A DNA stretch of 60,046 nt from Xanthobacteraceae bacterium (GCA_024508855.1 JANINJ010000011.1:1-60046); one strand, 5' to 3'; shown: positions 24,344 through 34,005, numbered from the stretch's first letter. The notes: generated from the sequence alone by a model not told the origin. Program-made: numbers and translations.

Positions 24344-26686
24344 ATGTTCGCCTGCTCGAAGCACCACCATGGCAGCCATGCGCTGCGCAGATCCCTGGCC
24401 AAAGTCGCCTGTTGGTCCATCGCAGGCGCGCTGGCCGCCGGCCCGGCAAGCGCAGCCGCAGTTCCACCCTCCACAGGGCCCCACGCCCCCGCGATTTTCT
24501 CGGCCGAGACGGTGGCACGCACCGACGCCCTCCTGCGCAAGATGACGGTCGACGAAAAACTCGGGCAACTCAGCCAGCTGTTTCAGTTCCGGAAGTCGTC
24601 CAAGCTCGACGGCATGGTGCGCGAAGGTAAGCTCGGGTCAGTGCTGTTCGTGACCGACCCGGCGGAGATCAACCGCCTGCAGCACTTGGCCGTCGAAGGA
24701 TCGCGCTTCGGCATCCCGCTTCTGTTCGGCAGCGACGTGGTGCATGGTTATCGGACCATCTTCCCAGTGCCCATCGCAATGGCCGCGTCCTGGGATCCCG
24801 CCCTCGTCGAACGCGCCAGCGCGATCGGCGCGATCGAGGCCCGTGCCGGCGGCATCGGCTGGACGTTCGCACCGATGGTCGACGTCGCGCGAGACCCGCG
24901 CTGGGGCCGCATCGTGGAAGGTGCTGGCGAAGACCCTTACCTCAATGCCGCGATGGCGACCGCGCAGGTTCGCGGCATCCAGGGCCCCAGCCTGGGCACG
25001 CCGGGCCGGCTGCTGGCGACCGTCAAGCACTTCGCCGGCTACGGCGCGAGCGAAGGTGGCCGTGACCACGACGCGGCGAACCTGTCGGACGCCCAGCTGC
25101 AGAACGTCTACCTGCCGCCGTTCCGGGCGGCAATCCAGGCCGGCGCGGGCACCATCATGAGCGCGTACATGGACTTGAACGACGTTCCGGCCACCGGCAA
25201 CCGCTGGCTGCTGCACGACGTCCTGCGCGGTCAATGGGGTTTCAAAGGGTTCGTCGTCAGCGACAACAACGCCGTGAACGACCTTGTACCGCACGGGTAT
25301 GCGAGCGACAAGCGCGATGCCGCGCTCCGCGCGTTCAAGTCCGGCGTCAACATGGAAATGGCCAGCTATTCCAACGCCTATGCCGCCCTGCGCGAAGCAG
25401 TCGACCAGCACGCCATCGATGTGGCGGAGGTGGACGCCGCAGTGCGCCCCATTGTCGCCACGAAGTTCCAGCTGGGGCTTTTTGAGCATCCCTACGTCGA
25501 CGAAGCGAAGGCGCGCGCGGCGCTACAACGCGCGCCGGAATACCAGGCCGAAGCGCGTCTCGCGGCGGAGCGGTCGGCGGTGCTGCTGCGCAACGAAGGC
25601 AAACTGCTGCCACTCGACCCTGCGGCCTACAAGCGCATCGCGCTCATCGGTCCGTTGGCGGACTCGCGCCAGGACACGCTGGGCCCATGGGTATTCGCCC
25701 ACGATCTGGACGACACCGTCACCATCGCGCAGGGGCTGCGCACCAGGCTCGGTGCCGGCCTGACACTCGACGTCGCACCCGGCGTCCAGATTCGCAGGAC
25801 GACGCCGTCGCCGTTCGAATCGATTTTCAAGGAGAAGACGCCGCCCGTCTGGGATGCCGCCCATGCCAGCGAAGAATTCGAAAAAGCGCTGGCGATGGCG
25901 GGCAAAGCGGATATCGTCATCCTCGCGCTTGGCGAAAAACAGGACATGATCGGCGAATCCGCATCCCGCTCGACGCTCGCGCTGCCCGGCGACCAGCAAC
26001 GGCTCATGGAACGTGTGGTCGCGTTGGGCAAGCCGGTGGTGCTCCTGCTGATGAACGGCCGGCCGCTCGACATCGGCTGGGCCAATGCGCACGTACCTGC
26101 GATCCTGGAACTGTGGTACCCCGGCGCACAGGGCGGCACTGCGGCAGCGAACCTGCTGTTCGGTGCGGCGAGTCCAGGCGGAAAGCTGCCGTTCACGTGG
26201 CCACGCAACGTGGGGCAAGTTCCGCTCTACTACGGACACAACCTGACCCAGGATCCGTCCGAGCAGGACCGGCGCTACTGGAACGAACCGGGCAGTCCAT
26301 TGTTCCCGTTCGGGTATGGGCTGAGCTATTCGACGTTCAAGGTCGGCGAGCTGCACCTGAGCAAAACAAAGATCCGCGCCGGGGAATCGATTGAGGCGAC
26401 GGCCGTCGTCGAGAACACAGGTCCGGTGACTGCCGACCAGGTCGTCCAGCTCTACATCCATCAACGGTACGGCGGTGCCTCGCGGCCAGTACGCGAGCTC
26501 AAGGGGTTCGAACGCGTCACCCTGCGCCCTGCCGAGAAAAAGACGGTCCGTTTCAAGCTCGGTCCCGACCAGCTTCGATACTGGAGCGCATCCGCGCACG
26601 ACTGGGTCAACGAGGCCAGCACGTTCGACGTGTGGGTCGGTACCGACTCCAGGGCAACCCTCACGACGACGTTTATCCAACAATGA
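24344..26686 (+). CDS. GH3 beta-glucosidase/beta-xylosidase (BglX-like)
   Basis: 780 residues, signal sequence in the first 40. The GH3 TIM barrel begins at MTVDEKLGQLSQLFQ. TVKHFAGYG carries the substrate-binding KH, and the nucleophile is D307 in VVSDNNAV. The alpha/beta sandwich domain (about 400-650) and a C-terminal Fn3-like domain follow (SYSTFKVGELHLSK...). It releases non-reducing beta-glucose or xylose from oligosaccharides or aryl glycosides in the periplasm. Its stop overlaps the glucokinase start (ATGA), which suggests that the product is glucose. Confidence 0.92.
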   Translation: MFACSKHHHGSHALRRSLAKVACWSIAGALAAGPASAAAVPPSTGPHAPAIFSAETVARTDALLRKMTVDEKLGQLSQLFQFRKSSKLDGMVREGKLGSVLFVTDPAEINRLQHLAVEGSRFGIPLLFGSDVVHGYRTIFPVPIAMAASWDPALVERASAIGAIEARAGGIGWTFAPMVDVARDPRWGRIVEGAGEDPYLNAAMATAQVRGIQGPSLGTPGRLLATVKHFAGYGASEGGRDHDAANLSDAQLQNVYLPPFRAAIQAGAGTIMSAYMDLNDVPATGNRWLLHDVLRGQWGFKGFVVSDNNAVNDLVPHGYASDKRDAALRAFKSGVNMEMASYSNAYAALREAVDQHAIDVAEVDAAVRPIVATKFQLGLFEHPYVDEAKARAALQRAPEYQAEARLAAERSAVLLRNEGKLLPLDPAAYKRIALIGPLADSRQDTLGPWVFAHDLDDTVTIAQGLRTRLGAGLTLDVAPGVQIRRTTPSPFESIFKEKTPPVWDAAHASEEFEKALAMAGKADIVILALGEKQDMIGESASRSTLALPGDQQRLMERVVALGKPVVLLLMNGRPLDIGWANAHVPAILELWYPGAQGGTAAANLLFGAASPGGKLPFTWPRNVGQVPLYYGHNLTQDPSEQDRRYWNEPGSPLFPFGYGLSYSTFKVGELHLSKTKIRAGESIEATAVVENTGPVTADQVVQLYIHQRYGGASRPVRELKGFERVTLRPAEKKTVRFKLGPDQLRYWSASAHDWVNEASTFDVWVGTDSRATLTTTFIQQ

Positions 26687-27720
26687 TCGAAACCCGAGTT
26701 CCCTCCGCGCCATGGTCGCCGTACCATGACGGTCCGCGCCTGTTGGCCGACATCGGCGGCACCAACGCCCGCTTCGCACTGGAATTCGGTCCCGGCCGGA
26801 TTGGACTGATCGAGGTGCTGCGCTGCGCCGACCATGCAGTCCTCGAAAGCGCGCTTCGTGCCTACCTGTCCCTCCCGCACGTCGCGGCCGAAGGCGCTGT
26901 CCGGCACGCGGCGATCGCCATCGCCAATCCGGTAGTCGGCGATCTGGTACGCATGACGAATCACCATTGGGAATTTTCCATCTCCGCCGTACGCCACAAC
27001 ATGGGGTTCGCTACCTTCGTCGTGGTGAACGACTTCACCGCATTGGCGATGGCACTCCCGCACCTGGGCGACGGCGACAAGCGGCAACTCGGCGGACGCG
27101 CCCCCGTGGGGGACGAGCCGATTGGTCTCCTTGGCGCCGGCACGGGTCTGGGCGTCTCCAGCCTCGTGCCCGTTCCCGACACCGGCGACGGGTCGACGCG
27201 CTGGGCTTCGCTGCGCAGCGAAGGTGGTCATGCGACCTTTGCGCCGGCCGACGAGATCGAGGTCGACATCCTTCAGTTCGCCTGGCGCGAGTTCCGCCAC
27301 GTGTCGGCCGAGCGGTTGCTCTCCGGCGCTGGCCTCGAACTGATCTACCGTGCACTCTGCCACCGCCAGGGCCGGACGGCGGAAGCTCTGGTTGCGGCGG
27401 ACATCATGCAACAGGGTTTGTCCGGCGCGTGTCCGCTCTGCGACGAAGTCCTTGAGACCTTCTGTGGCGTCCTGGGCACGGTGGCCGGCAACCTGGCGCT
27501 GACACTGGGCGCACAGGGCGGCATCTATATCGGCGGCGGGATCGTGCCGCGCATGGGCGAGCGCTTCGACCGGTCCTGCTTCCGCAACCGGTTTGAGGAC
27601 AAGGGACGCCTTGGCGGCTATCTCGCTCACATCCCCTGCTACGTCATCACGGTCGCATACCCGGCGTTCACTGGCGTCTCCGCGATCCTTGCGCAACGCC
27701 TCAATGGAATATTTTTATGA
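26683..27720 (+). CDS. glk: glucokinase (Glk family)
   Basis: 345 residues from the ATG at 26683, which overlaps the GH3 stop. The phosphate-1 motif LADIGGTNARFALE, the GAGTGLG loop and the EGGHATFAP motif are those of proteobacterial ATP-glucokinase (Glk, not ROK). It phosphorylates intracellular glucose to glucose-6-phosphate. Its position between a sugar symporter/GH3 pair and a pump, with ATGA overlaps on both sides, shows tight coupling. The upstream in-frame codons back to 26632 belong to the GH3 coding region. Confidence 0.92.
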   Translation: MIETRVPSAPWSPYHDGPRLLADIGGTNARFALEFGPGRIGLIEVLRCADHAVLESALRAYLSLPHVAAEGAVRHAAIAIANPVVGDLVRMTNHHWEFSISAVRHNMGFATFVVVNDFTALAMALPHLGDGDKRQLGGRAPVGDEPIGLLGAGTGLGVSSLVPVPDTGDGSTRWASLRSEGGHATFAPADEIEVDILQFAWREFRHVSAERLLSGAGLELIYRALCHRQGRTAEALVAADIMQQGLSGACPLCDEVLETFCGVLGTVAGNLALTLGAQGGIYIGGGIVPRMGERFDRSCFRNRFEDKGRLGGYLAHIPCYVITVAYPAFTGVSAILAQRLNGIFL

Positions 27721-28823
27721 ACGACCATTCTTTCACCCCCGCTCCCTCCACCGCTATACAGCCCTCGCCCGACGCAGCGTCAGGGAAGCGCCGTGCCGGG
27801 CCCGGCCTGGCCGTGGCTGGCGCCGTTCTGGCTATTGCCGGCATTGTCTGGTTCACCTATCACATGCAGGTCGGCCGCTACCAGGAAGAGACCGACGACG
27901 CTTACCTGCAATCGGACACCGTGACCATTGCGCCCAAGGTAGGCGGTTACGTGCTGAAGGTCCTGGTCGAGGATAATCAACAAGTGCGGCCCGGTCAGCC
28001 GCTGGTGCGCATCGACCCGCGCGATTACCACGCCCAGGCGGAGCAATACGAAGCGCAGATCGCCATCGCCAGGGCCAATGCGGACGCGGTACGCGCGCAA
28101 ATCGCCGAGCAGGAGAGCGCGGTGGGGCAGGCGCGCATTCAGCTGGCGACGGCGCAATCAGATGCCGACTTCGCCGCCGCCGAGGAACGTCGCTATGCAC
28201 CGCTCGCGGAGATTGGCGCCGAGACGGCCGAACAGCTCGCCAACCGGCGCAACCAGGCGCGGCAAAGCAGCCAGCGCGTCGGCATCCAGCGCGCCGCGCT
28301 GGCGAACGCGGAAAACCGCATCGCTTCGCTGCGTGCACAGGTACGGCAGGCCGAGGCGCAGGCGGGCAGCGCCGAGGCCCAGCTCAAGGCGGCAAAATTG
28401 AACCTGGAATCGACGACGATCGTTGCCACGGTCGATGGCCGAATCGGCGACCGGACCGTACGCGAGGGCCAGTTTGTCCAGCCGGGCACGCGCCTGATGT
28501 CGCTGGTGCCGTCGAGCAGCCTGTACGTCGTGGCGAACTTCAAGGAAACGCAGATTCGCCGCATGCGGGTCGGCCAGGACGCCGACGTCAGGATCGACGC
28601 CCTGCCCGGCCAGACGTTCCACGGCCGTATTGACAGCATCGCACCCGGCACTGGCGCCCAGTTTTCCCTGCTGCCGCCGCAGAACGCCACGGGTAACTTC
28701 ACCAAGATCGTACAGCGCGTCCCTGTGCGCATTGCGCTCGATGCCGCCCCCGAAGCCCGCCAGGTGCTTGTCGCCGGTCTGTCCGCGAAGGTAGAGATCT
28801 CGACGGTCGGAGCAAACAAGTGA
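27717..28823 (+). CDS. HlyD/EmrA-type membrane fusion protein
   Basis: 368 residues. One N-terminal transmembrane helix (about 25-45), then a split lipoyl domain (SDTVTIAPKVGGYVLKVLVE and STTIVATVDGRIGDRTVREG) around a long alpha-helical hairpin rich in A, Q, E and R (about 100-225), then a beta-barrel domain (SLYVVANFKETQIRRMRVGQ). It bridges the inner-membrane exporter and the outer-membrane channel of an EmrAB-type pump. Start overlaps the glucokinase stop and its stop overlaps the MFS start, so the unit is translationally coupled. Confidence 0.9.
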   Translation: MNDHSFTPAPSTAIQPSPDAASGKRRAGPGLAVAGAVLAIAGIVWFTYHMQVGRYQEETDDAYLQSDTVTIAPKVGGYVLKVLVEDNQQVRPGQPLVRIDPRDYHAQAEQYEAQIAIARANADAVRAQIAEQESAVGQARIQLATAQSDADFAAAEERRYAPLAEIGAETAEQLANRRNQARQSSQRVGIQRAALANAENRIASLRAQVRQAEAQAGSAEAQLKAAKLNLESTTIVATVDGRIGDRTVREGQFVQPGTRLMSLVPSSSLYVVANFKETQIRRMRVGQDADVRIDALPGQTFHGRIDSIAPGTGAQFSLLPPQNATGNFTKIVQRVPVRIALDAAPEARQVLVAGLSAKVEISTVGANK

Positions 28824-30355
28824 CGGCGACGGCAGAACCGCGGGCAGATGCCGCCGCATGGCTGGCCGTCGCCGCAGGCACACTGGGCGCGCTGATGGCG
28901 ACGCTGGACATCTCCATCGTCAACTCCTCGCTGCCCACGATCCAGGGCGAGATCGGTGCCAGTGGCACCGAAGGCACCTGGATCGCAACCGGCTACCTTG
29001 TCGCGGAAATCGTCATCATTCCGCTGTGCGGCTGGCTGGAGCGCATGCTCGGGCTGAGAACGTTCCTGCTGGTCGTGGCCGCACTGTTCACGCTGTTCTC
29101 TGTCTTGTGTGGCGTGTCGACGTCACTGAGCATGATGATCATCGGCCGCGTGGGCCAGGGCCTTACCGGCGGCGCCATGATCCCGACCGCACAGACGATC
29201 ATCGCCACGCGCCTGCCGCGCAGCCAGCAGCCGGTCGGCACCGCGATGTTCGGGGCGACGGCGATCCTGGGTCCCGTGCTCGGCCCCGTCATCGGTGGCT
29301 GGCTGACGGAAAACCTCAGCTGGCACTATGCATTCTTCCTGAATGTGCCGATCTGCGTCGCCCTCATGGCGCTGCTCTGGATCGGCCTGCCCCACCAGAA
29401 ACCGCGGGCGGGCCAACTCGCGGAGGCCGACTGGCTCGGCATCGTCGGCCTCGCCGCCTTCCTCGGCGGCCTTACCGTCGTACTCGAGGAAGGCGAGCGC
29501 GAACAATGGTTCGAATCGAGCCATATCGTATGGTTGACCGTCCTGTCCTTGGCTGGTCTGCTGGCGTTGCTGGTCGGCCAGTTTACAGCGAAGCGGCCCG
29601 TGATCCGGCTGCGTATCCTGCTGGACCGCCAGTTCGGCGCCGTCGTTGTGATGGGCACGATGGTGGGCATGGTGATCTACGGGACGTCGTACGTCATCCC
29701 TCAGTTCCTGGCATACATTGCCAACTATAATGCCCAGCAGTCGGGCGGCGTCGTGGTGCTGTCGGGCATACCGAGCCTGCTGCTGATGCCCTTCGTGCCC
29801 CTGTTGATCCGCTACGTCGACATCCGCCTGGCCGTCGCCTTCGGCCTCGTGCTGCTGGGCGGCAGCGCCTGGATGGACACCGGATTGTCCGCGCAGACCA
29901 CCGGCCCGGAATTCCTGTATTCGCAACTACTTCGCGGCGTCGGCACCATTTTCGCGATGTTGTACCTGAACCAAGCTGCGATCCAGTCCGTCCCGTCCGA
30001 CTATGCGAGCGACGCCGCCGGCCTGTTCAACGCCGCCCGCAATCTCGGCGGATCGCTCGCACTCGCGGGCATCGCCGCCGTGCAGGATCAGCGCATGTGG
30101 CTGCACAACCGACGGCTCGAAGAGACGCTGAACGCCAACGCCCCCGGCCTGCACGACTACCTCGCCGCGCAGGCGCAGTCCATGGGCGGCATGCCGCAGG
30201 CACTGCGCGCGCTGTCCGGCACTCTGCAGATCCAGGCGTTGACCATGACCTATATTGACCTGTTCTGGATCCTGTCCGTGGGCGTGATCTGCACGCTGCC
30301 TCTCGTGCTGTTCCTGCGTCCGCTGGACAAGCATGCGCCCCTCGCGACGCATTAA
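28820..30355 (+). CDS. EmrB/QacA-family (DHA2) MFS drug exporter
   Basis: 511 residues with about 14 predicted helices. The start is a GTG at 28820, overlapping the stop of the fusion protein. DHA2 signatures are present: LDISIVNSSLPTIQGEIGAS (motif D1-like), GRVGQGLTGGAMIPTAQTII and the motif C region TAILGPVLGPVIGGWLTENL. It is a proton-driven exporter of hydrophobic or phenolic compounds, working with the adjacent fusion protein and outer-membrane factor. Placement behind symporter, GH3 and glucokinase genes suggests export of the aglycone, or of an inhibitory sugar derivative. Confidence 0.92.
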   Translation: MTATAEPRADAAAWLAVAAGTLGALMATLDISIVNSSLPTIQGEIGASGTEGTWIATGYLVAEIVIIPLCGWLERMLGLRTFLLVVAALFTLFSVLCGVSTSLSMMIIGRVGQGLTGGAMIPTAQTIIATRLPRSQQPVGTAMFGATAILGPVLGPVIGGWLTENLSWHYAFFLNVPICVALMALLWIGLPHQKPRAGQLAEADWLGIVGLAAFLGGLTVVLEEGEREQWFESSHIVWLTVLSLAGLLALLVGQFTAKRPVIRLRILLDRQFGAVVVMGTMVGMVIYGTSYVIPQFLAYIANYNAQQSGGVVVLSGIPSLLLMPFVPLLIRYVDIRLAVAFGLVLLGGSAWMDTGLSAQTTGPEFLYSQLLRGVGTIFAMLYLNQAAIQSVPSDYASDAAGLFNAARNLGGSLALAGIAAVQDQRMWLHNRRLEETLNANAPGLHDYLAAQAQSMGGMPQALRALSGTLQIQALTMTYIDLFWILSVGVICTLPLVLFLRPLDKHAPLATH

Positions 30356-30365
30356 AGGAGTCTTC

Positions 30366-31787
30366 GTGTACCAAAAACTGTTCTTGTCTTTCCTGCTGGG
30401 CGGCCTCGTGGCCGGATGCACTACCGTCGGCCCCGATTATGCAGGCCCACCCGCCACGCCGTTACCCGATGCGTTCGCGCGCGGCGCCGCGACGGCCGCG
30501 GCGCCGAACGAGGCCGCATGGTGGACCGCGTTGGGCGACCCCATGCTCGCCGGCCTCGTCGAACGCGCGTTCACCGCAAACCCCAACCTGGCGGCGGCGC
30601 AAGCGCGCCTTAGGCAAGCGCGCGCCGCGTCGCAGTCGGAACGCGCAAACCGGATGCCCAGAGGTGGCGCCGACCTGCTTTATGCCCATGCCCGCCTGCC
30701 GTCGATGGGAAGCGGGACCGACGACCGTTCGCAACTGCCGACGCGTCTTGATCTGTACAACGCCGGTTTCGACGCATCGTGGGAAATCGACCTGTTCGGC
30801 GGCCAGCGTCGCGCCGTCGAGGCCGCCGCTGCATCGGTGGATGCGGCCGGGGCGAACCTCGCGGACACGCGGGTCAGCCTGGCGGCGGAAGTCGTCCAGG
30901 TGTACGTCGATCTTCGCGGGTGCCAGCGCCGGCTGGCACTGAACGGCGATGCCATCGCACGCCAGCAGCAGGGGTTGGGCCTGACCGCTCGCCGTCGCGA
31001 GGCGGGTACCGCATCCGAGCTCGACTTGGCTCGGCTCCAAGGCCAGTTGGAAGCGACGCGCGCCGATACCGGACAGCTCGCCGCCGAGCTGGATGGTTAC
31101 CGCAACGCGCTGGCCGTGCTGCTCGGCGTGCCGCCGGGGACGCTGGACGACGAACTCGCGCAACCGGCGCCGGTTCCGCTTCCCCCCGGCGAGGTGGCCA
31201 TCGGCGACCCGGTAGCGCTCCTGAAGCGCCGCCCCGACATTCGCGCCGCCGAACGCACGCTGGCGGCACGCACGGCGCAGATCGGACAGGCGCAGGCCGC
31301 GCGATTTCCGCACTTGACCCTGATGGGCTTGATCGGCATCGGCGGTTCTCACCTGTCCGACCTGACTCGCCTGGATGACTTCACCGCTCTCGCCGCCCCC
31401 CGGCTGAGCTGGAACTTCCTGGACTTCGGCCGTAATGCCGCAAACGTCGACAAGGCCCAGGGGTTGCGCGACGAAGCGGAGGCGCGCTACCGCGCCACCG
31501 TGCTCGTTGCGTTGCGCGATGCGGAGGACGCGCTGGCACGCTTCCGCCAACGCCGTGTCACGGTCGCGACGCTAGCGCGCGCCGTCGACGCAGCCGGACG
31601 TGCTGCCGATCTCACGCGTGCACGCCAGCACGCCGGTACCGTCGCCTCCATGGACCTGCTGGACGCCGAGCGCACCCGGATCGGTGCCGAACAGAGGCTC
31701 GCGTCGGCGGAGGCCGCTCTCACCGGCGACTTCGTCTCGCTCCAGAAAGCATTGGGTCTGGGCTGGACGGAGTCGTCACGACCTTGA
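30366..31787 (+). CDS. NodT/TolC-family outer-membrane efflux lipoprotein
   Basis: About 473 residues. The start is set at the GTG 30366 by AAAGGAG five to six bases upstream; an upstream in-frame ATG lies inside the MFS gene. Lipobox LVAGC followed by TTVGPDYAGPP is typical of RND/MFS outer-membrane factors. Two outer-membrane-efflux repeats follow (about 60-260 and 265-465), with long coiled alpha-helices. It forms the trimeric exit channel of the pump. Last gene of the operon; it converges with the nuclease gene 13 bases away with no evident terminator between them. Confidence 0.9.
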   Translation: MYQKLFLSFLLGGLVAGCTTVGPDYAGPPATPLPDAFARGAATAAAPNEAAWWTALGDPMLAGLVERAFTANPNLAAAQARLRQARAASQSERANRMPRGGADLLYAHARLPSMGSGTDDRSQLPTRLDLYNAGFDASWEIDLFGGQRRAVEAAAASVDAAGANLADTRVSLAAEVVQVYVDLRGCQRRLALNGDAIARQQQGLGLTARRREAGTASELDLARLQGQLEATRADTGQLAAELDGYRNALAVLLGVPPGTLDDELAQPAPVPLPPGEVAIGDPVALLKRRPDIRAAERTLAARTAQIGQAQAARFPHLTLMGLIGIGGSHLSDLTRLDDFTALAAPRLSWNFLDFGRNAANVDKAQGLRDEAEARYRATVLVALRDAEDALARFRQRRVTVATLARAVDAAGRAADLTRARQHAGTVASMDLLDAERTRIGAEQRLASAEAALTGDFVSLQKALGLGWTESSRP

Positions 31788-31800
31788 CACACGTAGCGAT

Positions 31801-32988
31801 TCACTCGCTTTTGTCATCCAGCTTGCGGAGAACACCCGGAAAGTGTTCGATGCGGCCGTCCGACCTGTCACCAGGCTGGAACGAGCGCCGGTCCCACCGT
31901 CCTATGGTCTCGACCTGCGCGACAAATTTTTTGAATGGACCGTTCTCTCCTGGTGCAAACGCGACGTAGACGTGCGCCGCTTGCACATACTCGTCGCCGA
32001 GATCGTCGATGTCCAGGATCTGGTCGAATGGCACGACGCCGACAACTTCGAACCACGCCCGATTAAACTCCGGGATGTCATTCCAGAACTCGAAAATCGG
32101 CTGCCGCTTCTCGTCGTACCGGTCGTCGCCGGACCAGGGGTCATCTTGCAAATGGCTCTTGGCGTCGTTCACTGCCATTGCGGCGTCCCACAATTTTCCG
32201 TCGTCGGAAAGGTAAGCGAAATAGCGCTCCACGCAGAACTGCAGACCCTCATGCGACATGCCCCGGTACGCCCAGACTACCCACGACGGATTCTTCTTGA
32301 AATCGGCGAGGTCGTCCACATAAGGATAGTTTGTGGCATCTGGCGAGCGCAACAATAGCGACGCGCCGACGCGGTCTTTCAGCATGCGGTGCGCCTTCCT
32401 CTTCATCGCCAGCCTTGCCCGGAGGTCCGTTCGTTGCGAGCGGCGACGAATGGTGAGCGAGAATCCAAAGTATGCGAACAAGAGGTGGTCGTTTTCAGGG
32501 CGAAAAAGCCGGTCCTCGAGCTCAGCCTTGCCCCAGAGGTGCCACTCCGAGACGCCGATGTCGCGGCATTTTCGAGCGAATCCGTCACGTGACGCTTTGG
32601 AAAAGTCGCACGCGGCCGCGAATACCAGCCCATGAAGCGTCTCATCCGGCGACAGTACGGTGTCGTCCAGGTATTTCACGAGCACCTTCGGTCCGATCGC
32701 CCGCTCACGCTTGCATTGGATAAGCCACAGCCTGTCCCCGGCATCCTCATCGAAAACCGCTCTCTCCTCGACCGTTTCGCTATCGTCCGCTGCGTCCACA
32801 GGTTGGACGGAATTTGCAACAATTTCGTACCCGCGAGCGTCGAATCCGTGATCGGCGCCGGCGCGTCCGGTGGCCTCAAGGCGTCGCCATGGCTTGAATT
32901 CGTAAGCGAGCTGACGTACGAGGTCCTCGAACCGCTTGGGATCAAGATCTTCGAAATGCAGGGGTCCGATGGTGCGAGAAGTAACCAT
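31801..32988 (-). CDS. Mrr-like PD-(D/E)XK restriction endonuclease-domain protein
   Basis: 395 residues. The N-terminal 100 residues show a restriction-endonuclease-like fold: FEDLVRQL with E21, ADHGFDARG with D50, and WLIQCKRE giving the Q91-x-K93 variant of the catalytic motif. This matches Mrr-like nucleases that cut foreign or modified DNA. The C-terminal 270 residues are not recognised. No methyltransferase or helicase gene is adjacent, so it is a lone nuclease and may be a type IV-like defence enzyme. It is convergent with the efflux operon and separated from the flavin reductase gene by about 90 bases. Its link to sugar use is unclear. Confidence 0.65.
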   Translation of the reverse strand: MVTSRTIGPLHFEDLDPKRFEDLVRQLAYEFKPWRRLEATGRAGADHGFDARGYEIVANSVQPVDAADDSETVEERAVFDEDAGDRLWLIQCKRERAIGPKVLVKYLDDTVLSPDETLHGLVFAAACDFSKASRDGFARKCRDIGVSEWHLWGKAELEDRLFRPENDHLLFAYFGFSLTIRRRSQRTDLRARLAMKRKAHRMLKDRVGASLLLRSPDATNYPYVDDLADFKKNPSWVVWAYRGMSHEGLQFCVERYFAYLSDDGKLWDAAMAVNDAKSHLQDDPWSGDDRYDEKRQPIFEFWNDIPEFNRAWFEVVGVVPFDQILDIDDLGDEYVQAAHVYVAFAPGENGPFKKFVAQVETIGRWDRRSFQPGDRSDGRIEHFPGVLRKLDDKSE

Positions 32989-33075
32989 GCAGCATCATAA
33001 CAGTCGCAAACTTCATAAACACGCGTCCATTGTGGATACGCTTGACACCGTTTTATCGATCCGCATACGTACAAC

Positions 33076-34005
33076 CTACAGCCACGTAGCCGGTGAGCCA
33101 GTGTCGATCTTTTCGGCGAACCGGTAGAGCAGCGCGCGCAGGGCTACCGTCTCCGGTGCTCCCAGCAGGTTTTCCATGCCTGTTTGCACCTGCAAGCCTG
33201 CACGGCTGAACTGTTCAACGACATCCCGGCCGGCTTCGGTAAGATCGAACCTCGTGTCCGAGACGACGCCGTTGACCGGCTCGCGCGACACGATCAGGCC
33301 TCGCGCCTCCAGGTCGTCCATCGCTTCGAGGTTGGTGGGATGCGCGCTGTAGGCCAGCAGGGTCTCGATCTCGACACGCGTACGCCCGCCCCGTTCGCCG
33401 AGCGCCGTCAGCACGAACATCTCGATGTTGTTGTAACCCAGCCGGCCGCCGACGTCGCGCATTTTGCCGTAGAGGTAAAAGAATGCCGTCCCCAACAGAT
33501 AACCGAGTGAGGTGGCCGTCGTGGGTCGTGCTCCGTCCAAGGGCCTCCCATTGATGTCGATACCCACGGCCTCGGTGCCGTCGTGCCTGATCAATGGCGG
33601 TATGTCGCTGCGTGCGAAGCCGGTCACATGCCCGACGACGATCAGGCTGTCCGCGCACGTGAACGACGTGACGCGCCTGCAAGACAGGGTGGCCGCGCTG
33701 CCTGCCAGCACGGGAATACCGTCGGCGCCCGCGCACACGCGGACGTCGTCGGCCATGGCCCCAGCGCGCGACGCCAGCGCCGCCTGGTTGTACCCCAGCA
33801 CGTGAGCGGCCCAGTCCGTCGCCTGTTCAAGTTCCGTAGCGCAAGGGACGTGCCGGCTGACGGACCACATCACCAGCGCGCCTTCCGGCGACAGAACGCC
33901 GAAGGTCCGTGCCGTGGCGCAGATCCGGTCATCGCCGTGCCCGGCAGTCAGCAGCACGACGCCGCTCGGAAAGCATGCAAGTGGATCCTGTAAGTGGAAG
34001 TTCAT
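33076..34005 (-). CDS. flavin-reductase-like domain fused to MarR-like winged helix
   Basis: 309 residues from the ATG at 34005 (MNFHLQDPLACFPSG) with GAGGAC upstream. Residues about 1-150 resemble the FMN-binding split barrel of HpaC/RutF-type flavin reductases (FPSGVVLLTAGHGDDRICATA...). Residues about 170-300 read as a MarR-type winged helix (NIEMFVLTALGERGGRTRVEIETLL ... GRDVVEQF). Reductases of this kind supply reduced flavin to monooxygenases; the fusion suggests a flavin- or redox-responsive regulator. It is the last gene of the GH3-LuxR-GH35 operon. Which activity dominates is unknown. Confidence 0.65.
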   Translation of the reverse strand: MNFHLQDPLACFPSGVVLLTAGHGDDRICATARTFGVLSPEGALVMWSVSRHVPCATELEQATDWAAHVLGYNQAALASRAGAMADDVRVCAGADGIPVLAGSAATLSCRRVTSFTCADSLIVVGHVTGFARSDIPPLIRHDGTEAVGIDINGRPLDGARPTTATSLGYLLGTAFFYLYGKMRDVGGRLGYNNIEMFVLTALGERGGRTRVEIETLLAYSAHPTNLEAMDDLEARGLIVSREPVNGVVSDTRFDLTEAGRDVVEQFSRAGLQVQTGMENLLGAPETVALRALLYRFAEKIDTGSPATWL

